Shown here: positions 43,039 through 51,950 of the stretch, one piece after another
Position numbering within the stretch: position 1 is the stretch's first letter
Layout of the letters: every line of letters starts with the position of its first letter
Source of the DNA: an uncultured Clostridia bacterium
GTDB taxonomy: Bacteria; Bacillota; Clostridia; Christensenellales; Borkfalkiaceae
Reading direction: 5' to 3'
Length of the DNA stretch: 64,000 bases
NCBI GenBank assembly: GCA_934254825.1
Contig: CAKQMB010000006.1
Location: 62,001 to 126,000 of the forward strand
Notes under the pieces: model-generated
Databases searched by the model: none
The model's input: the letters and a program-made list of their open reading frames with translations, nothing else
Told to the model about the DNA's origin: nothing
Program-made: the position numbers and the translations under genes

Positions 43039-43077
43039 TTTGAAGACCGATCGAATACTGTTTTAAGACCGTTCGAA
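43039..43077 (+). promoter_or_regulatory. Direct-repeat operator candidate, 22-bp spacing
   Basis: TTTGAAGACCGATCGAA and TTTTAAGACCGTTCGAA, 15 of 17 identical, starting 22 bp apart (two helical turns). This is the spacing AraC-type proteins use. It lies in the 5' untranslated region of the importer operon. Confidence 0.55.
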
Positions 43078-43121
43078 ACACCTTTCCCGAACGCGTAAAT
43101 TTATGGTAGGGCGCAGGAAAT

Positions 43122-44621
43122 ATGGGCGAATTGATTTTGAAAATGACAGGTATAGACAAGCGTTTTTCGGGCGTTCACGCTCTGAAAGGCGTCGATTTCG
43201 ACCTTTACGCCGGAGAAGTTCACGCTCTTATGGGCGAGAACGGAGCGGGTAAGTCAACGCTGATGAAAGTGCTTTGCGGAATACACGCTTACGACTCGGG
43301 AAGTATCGAATACTTCGGGAAAAAAGTTAAATTCGCGTCGATAGCCGAATCGCAGGCGGCGGGCATAAGCATAATTCATCAGGAACTCAATATGATGAAT
43401 CATCTCACGGTCGCGCAGAACATTTACATCGGCAGAGAACCGATGAAAGGCGGGTTTATCGACGACAGAAAAATGGAAGCGGACGCGAGAGAACTTTTCA
43501 AACGCATAGGCGTTCGCATCGATCCGTCGGTCAAGCTCGGCTCGCTCACCGTCGGCAGACAACAGATGGTAGAGATTGCGAAAGCGGTTTCGAGAGATTC
43601 GAAACTCCTTATTCTCGACGAGCCGACCGCGGCTTTAACTCAACCCGAAGTCGAGGATCTGTTCCGCATAATGCACGATTTGCAGCATAAGGGTATCGGA
43701 ATGATATACATTTCTCACCGAATGGACGAGATAAACCGCATATCGGACAGAGTAACCGTTATGAGAGACGGCGAATACGTCGGAACGGAATACACGAAAA
43801 ACTTAACCAAAGACGATATCGTAAAAATGATGGTCGGCAGGGTTATTTACGGCGAGCAGAAAGAAAAAAGCCTTGTCGCGGACGACGCTCCCGTAGTTTT
43901 AGAAGCGAGAAATATCGTCAGCGGCAAAACGCTCAAAGACGTAAGCTTTAAATTGAGAAAAGGCGAGATACTCGGATTTGCGGGGCTTATGGGCGCGGGG
44001 AGAACGGAACTTGCGAGAGCCGTTTACGGCGCGGATTCGTTCGACAGCGGCGAAATTTATGTAAACGGAAAGAGAACGGAGATAAAAACCCCCGAGGCGG
44101 CGGTTAAACACGGAATCTGTTATCTTTCGGAAGACCGCAAGCAATTCGGGCTTATGCTCGGAAAATCGGTTACGGAAAATACCGTGATAGCTTCTCTGGA
44201 CGATTATATCCGTTTCGGCTGGATAAACGACGCCGCGGCAAAAGCCGCCGCGGAGGAGAAAAACAAACAGCTCAGAACGAAAACTCCTTCCATGGATCAG
44301 CTCCTTAAAAACCTTTCGGGCGGAAATCAGCAGAAAGTAATCGTCGCGAGGTGGCTTTTGAAAGACTGCGACGTGTTTATTTTCGACGAACCCACGAGGG
44401 GAATAGACATAGGCGCGAAAAGCGAAATGTACGATCTTATGTCGGAGCTTGCGGCGCAGGGGAAATCGATAATAATGATTTCTTCCGAGCTTGCGGAAAT
44501 TCAGAGGCTCAGCGACAGAGTAATCGTTATGTGCGAGGGCAGAATTACGGCGGATTTGCCGATAGAAGGTCTCACGCAGGAAGAAATTATGAAATACGCC
44601 ACGATGCGTCAATCGGCGTGA
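43122..44621 (+). CDS. Sugar ABC importer ATPase with two nucleotide-binding domains (RbsA/MglA type)
   Basis: 499 residues, the normal length. First domain: Walker A GENGAGKSTLMK, TVGRQQMVEIAKAV, LLILDEPTAALTQPE. Second domain: degenerate P-loop GLMGAGRTELAR, normal for the family, signature LSGGNQQKVIVARW, and VFIFDEPTRGIDIG. Energises uptake of a monosaccharide (ribose, galactose, xylose or similar) with the next two genes. Confidence 0.93.
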   Translation: MGELILKMTGIDKRFSGVHALKGVDFDLYAGEVHALMGENGAGKSTLMKVLCGIHAYDSGSIEYFGKKVKFASIAESQAAGISIIHQELNMMNHLTVAQNIYIGREPMKGGFIDDRKMEADARELFKRIGVRIDPSVKLGSLTVGRQQMVEIAKAVSRDSKLLILDEPTAALTQPEVEDLFRIMHDLQHKGIGMIYISHRMDEINRISDRVTVMRDGEYVGTEYTKNLTKDDIVKMMVGRVIYGEQKEKSLVADDAPVVLEARNIVSGKTLKDVSFKLRKGEILGFAGLMGAGRTELARAVYGADSFDSGEIYVNGKRTEIKTPEAAVKHGICYLSEDRKQFGLMLGKSVTENTVIASLDDYIRFGWINDAAAKAAAEEKNKQLRTKTPSMDQLLKNLSGGNQQKVIVARWLLKDCDVFIFDEPTRGIDIGAKSEMYDLMSELAAQGKSIIMISSELAEIQRLSDRVIVMCEGRITADLPIEGLTQEEIMKYATMRQSA

Positions 44622-44669
44622 CAAGGCGTAGCTAAGGGAAACAACCGAATTTTTACGGAGGAAAATGAT

Positions 44670-45911
44670 ATGGAAAACAAAAAATTGAGCTTGCCGTTCA
44701 ACCGCAAAATGCGCAAGGCGGCGATAAAAGTAAAAGACGCCGCAGTAACCAAGGGCAAGCAGAATATCATAATTATTGCCGCGCTCATAGTGCTTGCTTT
44801 GATATTCTACGCTTTGAACCCCAACTTTCTCAGCAGATTCAACGTCGTCAGTATGACGCAAAGCCTTGCGCCTTACGCGATACTCGCTCTCGGCGTAACG
44901 TTCGTTATAGCGACGGGCGGAATCGATCTTTCGATCGGTACGGTTTGTATAGCATCCGCCGTCATTGCGGGATTTTGCTACACGAAAGGAATGCCCCTCT
45001 GGCTCACCATTCCTATGATGATAGCCATCGGCGGACTTTTCGGACTTTTAAACGGATTTCTGGTCGCTAAACTTAAACTTCCCGCGTTCATCGCGACGCT
45101 CGGAACAATGATGCTTTCGAGAGGTCTGAGCGCGCTTATCGTTTCCGTTCCGAACATTTTCTTCCCGAGCGGAACGTGGTTCAACTCGACGTTTTCAAAC
45201 CTCAACGGATTTCCTATCGGTCTCGTATGGGTCATAGGTCTTATGCTTCTTTGTATGTACCTTATGTACAAAAACAAAATAGGCAGATATATTCTCTCTA
45301 TCGGAAGTAACGAAGAAGCCACGAGACTTTCGGGTATAAACACCGATAAATACAAAATGCTCGCTTACGTCTTCTGCGGTATCGGCGCGGGCGTTGCCGC
45401 GATTTTCTGGGCGGCTTCCTTCACGACGGTGGCTTCGGCAACGGGTAACGGAATGGAACTCGACGCGATCGCGGGCGTTTATATCGGCGGAACGAGCGCG
45501 GCGGGCGGCGTAGCTTCGGTTGCGGGTTCTGTTATCGGTAACATAATGCTCGTAGTTATAAGAAGCGGACTTAATTTCGTTCTCGCGAAGTTCAACCTTA
45601 ATATGAACTCCACTTATGTGACTTACGTTCTTACGGGTATCATAGTCGTGGCGGCGGTTCTGATGGATACAATCAAAAACAAGAACGCGATGAAAGTAAA
45701 AGAAGACACGCCCAAGCAGAAAATCAAAAAACATTACGTCGAAAGAAAAGCCGCGCTTAACGACGGTATCGACGCGATACTCGTCGACGGAACTGTCGGC
45801 GAAAAGGAAAGAGAATCGAGAGTGGCGGTTTTAAACGACGAACTTACAAAACTCAAAGCCGATTATTTAAGTGAAATGGAAAAGCTTAAATCGCAATCGG
45901 CGAAAGCCTGA
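44670..45911 (+). CDS. Sugar ABC importer permease (RbsC type) with extra C-terminal tail
   Basis: 413 residues. Residues ~35-330 form the RbsC-like core with multiple membrane helices, the FVIATGGIDLSIG motif, and GGTSAAGGVASVAGSVIG. RbsC proteins are normally about 320 residues. Here a basic N-terminal ~30 residues and a C-terminal ~80-residue charged segment (KHYVERKAALNDGID ... LNDELTKLKADYLSEMEKLK) are added, the latter predicted to form a cytoplasmic coiled coil. Good ribosome site (ACGGAGG). Confidence 0.9.
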   Translation: MENKKLSLPFNRKMRKAAIKVKDAAVTKGKQNIIIIAALIVLALIFYALNPNFLSRFNVVSMTQSLAPYAILALGVTFVIATGGIDLSIGTVCIASAVIAGFCYTKGMPLWLTIPMMIAIGGLFGLLNGFLVAKLKLPAFIATLGTMMLSRGLSALIVSVPNIFFPSGTWFNSTFSNLNGFPIGLVWVIGLMLLCMYLMYKNKIGRYILSIGSNEEATRLSGINTDKYKMLAYVFCGIGAGVAAIFWAASFTTVASATGNGMELDAIAGVYIGGTSAAGGVASVAGSVIGNIMLVVIRSGLNFVLAKFNLNMNSTYVTYVLTGIIVVAAVLMDTIKNKNAMKVKEDTPKQKIKKHYVERKAALNDGIDAILVDGTVGEKERESRVAVLNDELTKLKADYLSEMEKLKSQSAKA

Positions 45912-46013
45912 CGGTATTTACGATAACGACGATATTCGGCGGTAAATACTCGGCAAAGCATAAAAATATACGGAAAAATCCCGAAAGGGAAAAATAAAGG
46001 AGGAAAATTTCCA

Positions 46014-47054
46014 ATGAAAAAATTCAGAAAGTATTTCTTACCCATCGTATGCGCAATCGCGTGTATGTTCACAACGCTCGCATCTTGCGGCGGCAGCGAC
46101 GAAAAGACGATCGCGGTAGTGGCAAAAGGCGAATCCCATGCGTTCTGGCAGTCCGTTAAAAAGGGCGCGGAAGACGCAGGCGCGAAGTATGGTTACAAAA
46201 TAACTTTCCGCGGTCCCGCAAGCGAGTCCGCAAAAGATCTTCCCAGCCAGAAAGAAATGGTTACAACGGCTCTGAGCAACAAGCCTGCGGCTATGGTTCT
46301 CGCAACTATCGGCGAAGGTTTTGTGGACAGCCTTAAAAGCGCGTACGATCAGAATATTCCTGTCGTTCAGTTCGACAGCGGTATCTGGGAAAACGACGTA
46401 AAAGCTCTTAACGCGGCTAACAAAAATCCTATTAAATCCTCGGTCGCAACCAGCAACACGTTGGCGGCGGGGCTTGCGGCGGAGAAGTTCTTCGAAGCTA
46501 TCAAAGCCGATATCGCGGCGGCGGAAGGAACTTACGTCGTAGGTATAATTCAGCACGACGAAACTCAGACGGGTATCGACCGCGCGGGCGGATTCGAAGC
46601 CAAATTCAAAGAGTTGGCAGACGCCGACGCTACGACGAAAGGTAAATACAAAATCGAAAAAGAAGTTAAACCCGGCGACGCGGATCAGGCTTATAAAACC
46701 GCTCTGGAAGCTCTTTACGAAAAGAATATAAGCGCGTTGTTTATGAGCAACGAGGGCGTTGTAAAACAGGTAAGCGACGCTATCGCTTCTTCGGGAACCA
46801 AGTACGACGCAATCAAGTTCTGCGGATTCGACGCAGGCACTAAGCAGATCGAATGGATGAAGAAAACTACGGGCGCGAAACTTATCGGCGCGGTAGCTCA
46901 GGACTCCTATCAGATCGGTTACAACGCCGTAGAACAGGCTGTTTTCGCGGCGGAAGGCAAAACCGTTACCGCAACCGTTGCAATCGCGGGTTCGTGGTGG
47001 GACGCGACCAATGTCGACGAAATGATTAAAAACAACATCGTTTACGAAGGTTAA
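46014..47054 (+). CDS. Sugar-binding lipoprotein, RbsB-like
   Basis: 346 residues. Lipobox LASCG at about residue 25. Periplasmic binding protein type 1 fold: IAVVAKGESHAFWQSVKKGA, ALSNKPAAMVLATIGEGFVD, IPVVQFDSGIW, GIIQHDETQTGIDRAGGF, CGFDAGTKQIEWMKK. Delivers a monosaccharide to the RbsC-type permease. Last gene of the operon; a bidirectional terminator follows. Confidence 0.92.
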   Translation: MKKFRKYFLPIVCAIACMFTTLASCGGSDEKTIAVVAKGESHAFWQSVKKGAEDAGAKYGYKITFRGPASESAKDLPSQKEMVTTALSNKPAAMVLATIGEGFVDSLKSAYDQNIPVVQFDSGIWENDVKALNAANKNPIKSSVATSNTLAAGLAAEKFFEAIKADIAAAEGTYVVGIIQHDETQTGIDRAGGFEAKFKELADADATTKGKYKIEKEVKPGDADQAYKTALEALYEKNISALFMSNEGVVKQVSDAIASSGTKYDAIKFCGFDAGTKQIEWMKKTTGAKLIGAVAQDSYQIGYNAVEQAVFAAEGKTVTATVAIAGSWWDATNVDEMIKNNIVYEG

Positions 47055-47065
47055 TTACATCGATA

Positions 47066-47099
47066 AAAAACTCGGAGCTGTTTGCTCCGAGTTTTTTTA
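47066..47099. terminator. Bidirectional terminator
   Basis: AAAAAACTCGGAGC...GCTCCGAGTTTTTT between convergent importer and flotillin genes. Confidence 0.9.
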
Positions 47100-47121
47100 T
47101 TGATGTTATCGATTATTTGCG

Positions 47122-47137
47122 GATAATCGACTTATAG
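47122..47137 (-). repeat. Short dispersed repeat after the flotillin gene
   Basis: Exact GATAATCGACTTATAG on the + strand; it ends 11 bp from the flotillin stop, in downstream orientation. Confidence 0.8.
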
Positions 47138-47148
47138 AGTGACTTTTG

Positions 47149-48636
47149 TCAGTTGTTTTCGTTGTCGGAAGAGGTTTCTTCGGGTTTTTTCTCGGTCTTT
47201 TCCGCTTCTTTTTCAGCGGCTTTCGCGGCGATCTTTCCGCCGACCACGCCCGAGATGAGCGCGTTCACGTCGATACCCGTAGACTCTTTGACGCCTTCCA
47301 TGATCTGGCTTGCGCTTGACATAACGTCCTTAACGACTTTCGTCGCGTTTCCGTCGCCGTACATAACGATTTTATCGGTACGGGAGAGAGGAGCGGCGGC
47401 GTTTTTGACTACTTCGGGAAGAGCCGCGAGATACATTTCGAGAACGGACGCTTCGCCCATTTTCTTCTGCGCTTCGGCTTTTTTCTCGATAGCTTCCGCC
47501 TCGGCAAGACCTTTGGCTCTGATACCTTCGGCTTCCTGTTCCATAGCGTATCTTACGGCTTCGGCTTCGGCGCGTTTTGCTTCCGCTTCCATAACCGCCT
47601 GATATTTTTTAGCCGCGGCTTCCTGTTCGGTCGCAAATCTTGCGGCTTCGGCGTCTTTCTGACGTTTGATAAGATCGGCTTCCGCCTCTTTCGCCACGCG
47701 GTAATTGTTCGCGTCGGCTTGCTTTCTGATTTCGGCGTCGAGCTGTTTTTCCTTTAAAACGATAGCTTTATCCGCAAGTTCGGACTCTTTTTCCTTTCTC
47801 GCGATATCGGCTTCGGTTTTGGCGATCTCGATCGTCTTTCTCTGATTTTCCTGCTGAATGGAATAAGCCGCGTCCGCCGCCGCTTTTTTTGTGTCCGCCT
47901 GAACTTTGAGTTCGGCTTGCTGAACGGCGAGGGTGGTGTTTTGTTCGGCGATTTTCTTTTCCGCCTCAACCTTTACGGCGTTGGCTTCTTCCTGCGCGTG
48001 AGAAGTCGCGATCGCGATGTCTCTTTGCGCGTTCGCCTTTGCGATCTGCGCGTTTTTGCGGATCTGTTCGACGTTGTCGATACCCATATTTTCGATAGTT
48101 CCCGCGTTGTCCTTAAAGTTCTGAATATTGAAGTTTACGACTTCGATACCGAGCTTTTCCATGTCGGGAACGACGTTTTCGGTAATCTTTTTGGCAACGC
48201 CCTGTCTGTCCTGAACCATTTCTTTAAGCCCTACGGAACCCACGATTTCACGCATATTACCCTCTAAAACCTGAGTTACGAGGCTTACGAGTTCCGCCTG
48301 TTTCATACCGAGAAGAGACTCGGCGGCTCTTTTCAAAAGGTCGGGGTTAGAGGAGACTTTGACGTTCGCAACGCCGTCCACGTTCACGTTGATGAATTCG
48401 TTCGTGGGAACGGCTTCGCTCGTTTTAACGTCCACCTGCATAACTCTGAGCGAAATTTTATCCACTCTTTCGAAAAACGGCATTCTCCACCCCGCTTTAC
48501 CTATAAGTATTCTTTTCTTGAACGGACCCGAAATTATGTAAGCCGTGTCCGGCGGAGCTTTTAAATAGCCCGCTACGAGAAAAAGAATTACCACGATTGC
48601 TACGACAACCAGTGTTGTGATTAACCACGTAGGCAT
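47149..48636 (-). CDS. floT: Flotillin-like protein (SPFH domain)
   Basis: 495 residues. Membrane segment at residues 5-25, SPFH/PHB domain (about 30-200, with VDVKTSEAVPTNEFINVNVD and EKLGIEVVNFNIQNF), then a long Ala/Glu/Lys-rich coiled coil with repeated A-E-A-x-x-x-K/R pattern to about residue 400, and a conserved flotillin C-terminus (ASVLEMYLAALPEVV). Organises lipid domains and associated proteins. AAGGAGG precedes the start. Unusually, the leader carries what looks like a manganese riboswitch with terminator. Confidence 0.92.
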   Translation of the reverse strand: MPTWLITTLVVVAIVVILFLVAGYLKAPPDTAYIISGPFKKRILIGKAGWRMPFFERVDKISLRVMQVDVKTSEAVPTNEFINVNVDGVANVKVSSNPDLLKRAAESLLGMKQAELVSLVTQVLEGNMREIVGSVGLKEMVQDRQGVAKKITENVVPDMEKLGIEVVNFNIQNFKDNAGTIENMGIDNVEQIRKNAQIAKANAQRDIAIATSHAQEEANAVKVEAEKKIAEQNTTLAVQQAELKVQADTKKAAADAAYSIQQENQRKTIEIAKTEADIARKEKESELADKAIVLKEKQLDAEIRKQADANNYRVAKEAEADLIKRQKDAEAARFATEQEAAAKKYQAVMEAEAKRAEAEAVRYAMEQEAEGIRAKGLAEAEAIEKKAEAQKKMGEASVLEMYLAALPEVVKNAAAPLSRTDKIVMYGDGNATKVVKDVMSSASQIMEGVKESTGIDVNALISGVVGGKIAAKAAEKEAEKTEKKPEETSSDNENN

Positions 48637-48742
48637 AATTTTTACCTCCTTGTTTTTTGCCTTAGTGTATTTTACCGGAAAGGGTAGCGAAATATGACTT
48701 GCGAGATATGACCTGCGATTTTATGCTTGCCCGAAATTCGGG

Positions 48743-48781
48743 TTAAAAAAAGACTTTTACGGCGTACGTCCGTAAAAGTCT
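48743..48781 (-). terminator. Riboswitch-linked terminator in the flotillin leader
   Basis: AGACTTTTACGG pairs with CCGTAAAAGTCT, followed on the minus strand by seven T. The 5' arm overlaps the 3' strand of the proposed aptamer P1 (GAGACTTTT), giving mutually exclusive folds. Confidence 0.8.
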
Positions 48782-48873
48782 CAAAATACCGTGTTCGGTT
48801 CGCGACGCCGGAAAACTTAATTTTCGCCCTGACGACATCGCAACATAGCCAAGCTACGTTTTTACTCCCTTTC
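48778..48873 (-). ncRNA. yybP-ykoY-type (manganese) riboswitch, flotillin leader
   Basis: Minus strand reads GAAAGGGAGTAAAAACG, then GATGTCGTCAGGGCG...TCCGGCGTCG, and closes TTTTGAGACTTTT. P1 pairs AAAG with CTTT, L1 GGGAGUA and L3 GAGAC are conserved, and the CGUC...CCGGC helix matches the family. It starts within ten bases of the predicted transcription start and is followed by an overlapping terminator, the standard layout of this riboswitch. Confidence 0.72.
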
Positions 48874-48882
48874 AGTGATTGT

Positions 48883-48911
48883 ATGATAACATACGTTTAA
48901 CAAAAAGTCAA
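48883..48911 (-). promoter_or_regulatory. Promoter of the flotillin transcript
   Basis: On the minus strand TTGACT, 17 bases, TATCAT, immediately before the riboswitch. Confidence 0.75.
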
Positions 48912-48960
48912 GTACCTTCACCGTTTTTTCATTTTGAATTAAACATCGCTTTTATTTTAA

Positions 48961-50247
48961 TTACGTTTTTGCTTTTTCGGTTATGTCGAAAATGTAGTAT
49001 TTGTTATATATGTACGTTACATACGACAGATTTCCGTTTTCGGGGTTAAACTCGAAAATCATATTCGCAGTGTTTCCGAGCCAACCGAATTGGCACATGA
49101 ACGAGATAAATAGTCTGTTTTTGAATAAATGAGCGCTTGCGCCCGCGCCGAGTCCGTCGCAGTTGCGGTAAACTCCGAAAAGTTCGGCGTATTTGGGGTT
49201 GTTGTCGAACGCGTACTGATCGTCTATCTCGTAAAGCGTTTCGCCGTCTTCGTTTTTTATTATTATGCGGTTTCTGTAGTAGTCGTAGAGATAATCGTCT
49301 TCGTAATAATAGGTTTTATCTCCGACGGTAAAACGTTGTTTGTCGGCTTTGTTTTGACTGTCTTGTTCGGCTTGTTCCCGCTCGCGTTGTTCCTGTTCTT
49401 TATGTTGCCGGACGATATCCATAAAGAAATCGCGGTCTGTCTCTTCGCCTGTTTTCAGATTTATGCAATTATAGTAATCGTAAGTTAAATCTTTGATATA
49501 GCGGGAAGTGTAGACGTAATCGCCGAATCTGTCCACATATTCGCTTTTTTCGTCGACCGTAAAGGAATGATCGATAAGTTTTCCGTCGCGATACTCCGCA
49601 TATCTTAAAATGCCGTCGTCAAGCATGTAGTAGTAATCGCCGTATTCGTTCCCGTATACGTCTTCATACTCTATGTTTCTGAAAAGCTCCTTATCATAGA
49701 AACGCAACGTCTGCGTTACGGATTCCGTTCCGAGATCGAAAGTCATCAGATCTCCGTTGTAGATAAAGATTAAGGTTTTTTCGTCGGCGTAGCGGCAGCA
49801 GCCGTATTGGCTGTAATTGAACCGACCGCGCGGAACGACTTTTTTAAAGTCGTAAAGAAGCTTGGTTTCTGCCGTTTTTAGATTTGTTCTGAATAGCGCT
49901 ATGTCGGCTGTATAAGGATTTTCGTCGCTGCTCGCGAAAAGTTTTTTTCTGCTTTTATATTCGTAACTGTAATATAAGCAGTCTCCGATAAGAACGGAAA
50001 AAGTGATATAAAGTTGGTTTTTTTTGCCCGAAACCTTGTAGGCAAGTTTGTTGATATCGTAATGATTGCCGTTTATTATAATGTTGTCTCTGTTAAAAAT
50101 CACGAAATCGTAATCGACGTCGGGGGAAATTTTATTCAATTTCTTTTTCCGAGCCGAAGAGCAGGAAGTCGCGCAGAGTATAATCAGAACGACATAAATG
50201 AGTAATAAAGCTTTGGCTAAACGTTTTTTCTGAAATTCCCTAGTCAT
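48961..50247 (-). CDS. Lipoprotein of unknown function, possible beta-propeller
   Basis: 428 residues. Lipoprotein signal with ATSCSS after a hydrophobic stretch, then a Lys-rich linker. The body is very rich in Tyr, Asp and Asn with repeated strand pairs such as KTLIFIYNGDLMTFDLGTES and GDYYYMLDDGILRYAEY, reminiscent of DUF5050-type or propeller folds. A Glu/Arg/Gln-rich helical insertion (RQHKEQEQREREQAEQD) sits around residue 285. AAGGGGAA precedes the start. No operon partners. Confidence 0.75.
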   Translation of the reverse strand: MTREFQKKRLAKALLLIYVVLIILCATSCSSARKKKLNKISPDVDYDFVIFNRDNIIINGNHYDINKLAYKVSGKKNQLYITFSVLIGDCLYYSYEYKSRKKLFASSDENPYTADIALFRTNLKTAETKLLYDFKKVVPRGRFNYSQYGCCRYADEKTLIFIYNGDLMTFDLGTESVTQTLRFYDKELFRNIEYEDVYGNEYGDYYYMLDDGILRYAEYRDGKLIDHSFTVDEKSEYVDRFGDYVYTSRYIKDLTYDYYNCINLKTGEETDRDFFMDIVRQHKEQEQREREQAEQDSQNKADKQRFTVGDKTYYYEDDYLYDYYRNRIIIKNEDGETLYEIDDQYAFDNNPKYAELFGVYRNCDGLGAGASAHLFKNRLFISFMCQFGWLGNTANMIFEFNPENGNLSYVTYIYNKYYIFDITEKAKT

Positions 50248-50422
50248 ATATTCCCCTTTACAGTCGCGTGTTTCGTGCGGCTAAGTTTTAAATAAAGTGT
50301 TGTTTGCAATATTTCTATTAAAAATAGCCGAACGGTATTTAAGCTCCGCTCGGCTAAGTCGTCATAAATCCGTTTTTCAAAGCGGAAATTTTTCTGTCGT
50401 ATTATTTTATTCTGTTGTTATT

Positions 50423-50965
50423 TTATTTGCTCAAAACCGCGTTGCCGAGAGCGCATACGCCCGAAACGATAGCCGTTATTCCGCCTACGATCGCGCCGTA
50501 ACCGAGTTGCCATACTTTTGTGCTGTCGGTGTTCATATCGGCGAATTTGGAAGTGGTTTCGCTACCGAAGCCGAGAACGGAACCGGAAGTCGTTATCGTG
50601 GAGAAGTTAAGCGCGAAGAAGAAAAGAATTCCGCCCGCAACCAAAGCCGCGCCCGCGATGAAAGTCATAAGTTTGCCTTTGCCGATACCGACGAGTTGAA
50701 GAACGTTGATTACAAGTCCCGCAACCACAAGGATATAAGCGAGAAGGTTGGGGAAGGAGAAGTTTATCGTCGTCGAACCTTTGAAGAAATCGCCGCCGTC
50801 GACAGAAGAAAGTTCTTTGCCGAACGCGATCGCAAGTCCGTTATAAGTCGTGTCGCCGTTTACAGCCGCAATCTGCGGAAGGAAGACCATAACAACCGCG
50901 ACTATCGCCAAAAGCGCGCCGACAAGCGCAATGAGTTTGTTCAGTGATTTTGCTTTTTTTGCCAT
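50423..50965 (-). CDS. Four-pass membrane protein, function unknown
   Basis: 180 residues, basic N-terminus (MAKKAKSLNK), four hydrophobic segments and an extracellular loop (about 35-65). Small residues dominate the helices. No family recognised. AGAGG precedes the ATG. Single gene. Confidence 0.65.
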   Translation of the reverse strand: MAKKAKSLNKLIALVGALLAIVAVVMVFLPQIAAVNGDTTYNGLAIAFGKELSSVDGGDFFKGSTTINFSFPNLLAYILVVAGLVINVLQLVGIGKGKLMTFIAGAALVAGGILFFFALNFSTITTSGSVLGFGSETTSKFADMNTDSTKVWQLGYGAIVGGITAIVSGVCALGNAVLSK

Positions 50966-51089
50966 AATTTTACCTCTTTTAATTTTGGTATTATAAATTA
51001 TACCATATAGACAAAAATTGTCAAGCGAAAAACAAAAAATAAACTGTACAAAACTTTGCCTTTTGTACAGTTTAACGTAAAATATGCGA

Positions 51090-51821
51090 TTATATCCGAG
51101 ATTTTCTTTTTTCGGCGACGAGGGCGAAAAACAGCTCGGGTTTGTCGTTCAGAACAAGCTCGGAAGGAAACGAAACGTCCTTTAAAACTTTAAGGCAGTT
51201 ATCGAAATCGGCGATTTTTTCTCTGCCGTGACTGTCGCTCCCGAGCGAAACGTAAACGCCTTTGTTTTTGCACAGAAGCAGGGTCTCCACAATGCCCTCG
51301 ACGTTTTTCTTTCTGTAACCGTCGGGCGAAACGCCTACCGCGTTGAATTCTATTATCGTTCCCGTTTTTTTCGCCGCGTCGGTAAGAGCGGAGAAGTTGA
51401 CCGTAAAAGTCGGATCGTCGGGATGTCCTATTATATTTATATACGGATTTTCGGCGGCGGCGACGAGCGCGGCTGTGTCGAGGTTTTCCGAGCGCGGTTT
51501 TATCGCGTCCTTGTGAAGGCTTACTATCGCGTAGTCGAGATTACAGAGTACGTCGACGGGAAGATCGACTTCGCCTTTCTCGTTTAAAACGTTAAGTTCC
51601 GCGCCGTATAAAATATTCACGCCGTAAAGCTTTTTGTCGCAGTATTTCAGATTTCTGAAATAGCTCACGTTCGCGGCTCCCGGCATTTTGGGCGCGTGAT
51701 CGGTTATTCCGAGATATAAAATACCTCTTTTGTATGCTTCCTCCGCCATAAAAGTCACGGTGTCCGTCGTGTGATGACCGCTCGCGATCGTGTGGGTGTG
51801 GAAGTCCGCTAAAATCTTCAT
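51090..51821 (-). CDS. PHP-family phosphatase (YcdX-like)
   Basis: 243 residues from MKILADFHTHT. PHP metal motifs: DFHTHTIASGHH, GITDHAPK, GAELNV, SLHKD, GHPDD and SLGSDSHG, all intact. Stand-alone PHP enzymes of this group hydrolyse phosphoesters. The predicted -10 box lies six bases before the ATG with no ribosome site, so the mRNA is probably leaderless. It is divergent from the BMC operon and shares its control region; an upstream extension of 36 codons in the same frame would run through the promoter and is rejected. Confidence 0.88.
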   Translation of the reverse strand: MKILADFHTHTIASGHHTTDTVTFMAEEAYKRGILYLGITDHAPKMPGAANVSYFRNLKYCDKKLYGVNILYGAELNVLNEKGEVDLPVDVLCNLDYAIVSLHKDAIKPRSENLDTAALVAAAENPYINIIGHPDDPTFTVNFSALTDAAKKTGTIIEFNAVGVSPDGYRKKNVEGIVETLLLCKNKGVYVSLGSDSHGREKIADFDNCLKVLKDVSFPSELVLNDKPELFFALVAEKRKSRI

Positions 51822-51829
51822 AGTAAAAT

Positions 51830-51858
51830 TATACAGCATTTCCCGCAAAAAAACAACA
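51830..51858 (-). promoter_or_regulatory. Promoter of the PHP gene, leaderless start
   Basis: TTGTTT, 17 bases, TATAAT on the minus strand; the ATG begins six bases after the -10. Confidence 0.6.
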
Positions 51859-51894
51859 AAATTAACACATCTCCCGAAAATTTTTTGGTAAAAA

Positions 51895-51950
51895 CAACAC
51901 AAAACAACATTTTTTATGAAAATTTTCAAAAATTTTGTTGTTTTGTGTTG
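51895..51950. promoter_or_regulatory. Perfect 15-bp inverted repeat, likely operator of the BMC operon
   Basis: CAACACAAAACAACA and its exact inverse TGTTGTTTTGTGTTG, 26 bases apart. The right arm runs into the -35 box of the BMC promoter, so a bound dimer or tetramer would block RNA polymerase. The DeoR-family regulator at the far end of the operon is the best candidate. Confidence 0.7.

Noticed and set aside
51822..51929. 36-codon N-terminal extension of the PHP phosphatase
   Set aside because: It crosses the predicted promoter and the palindromic operator; the PHP fold begins at the chosen Met.
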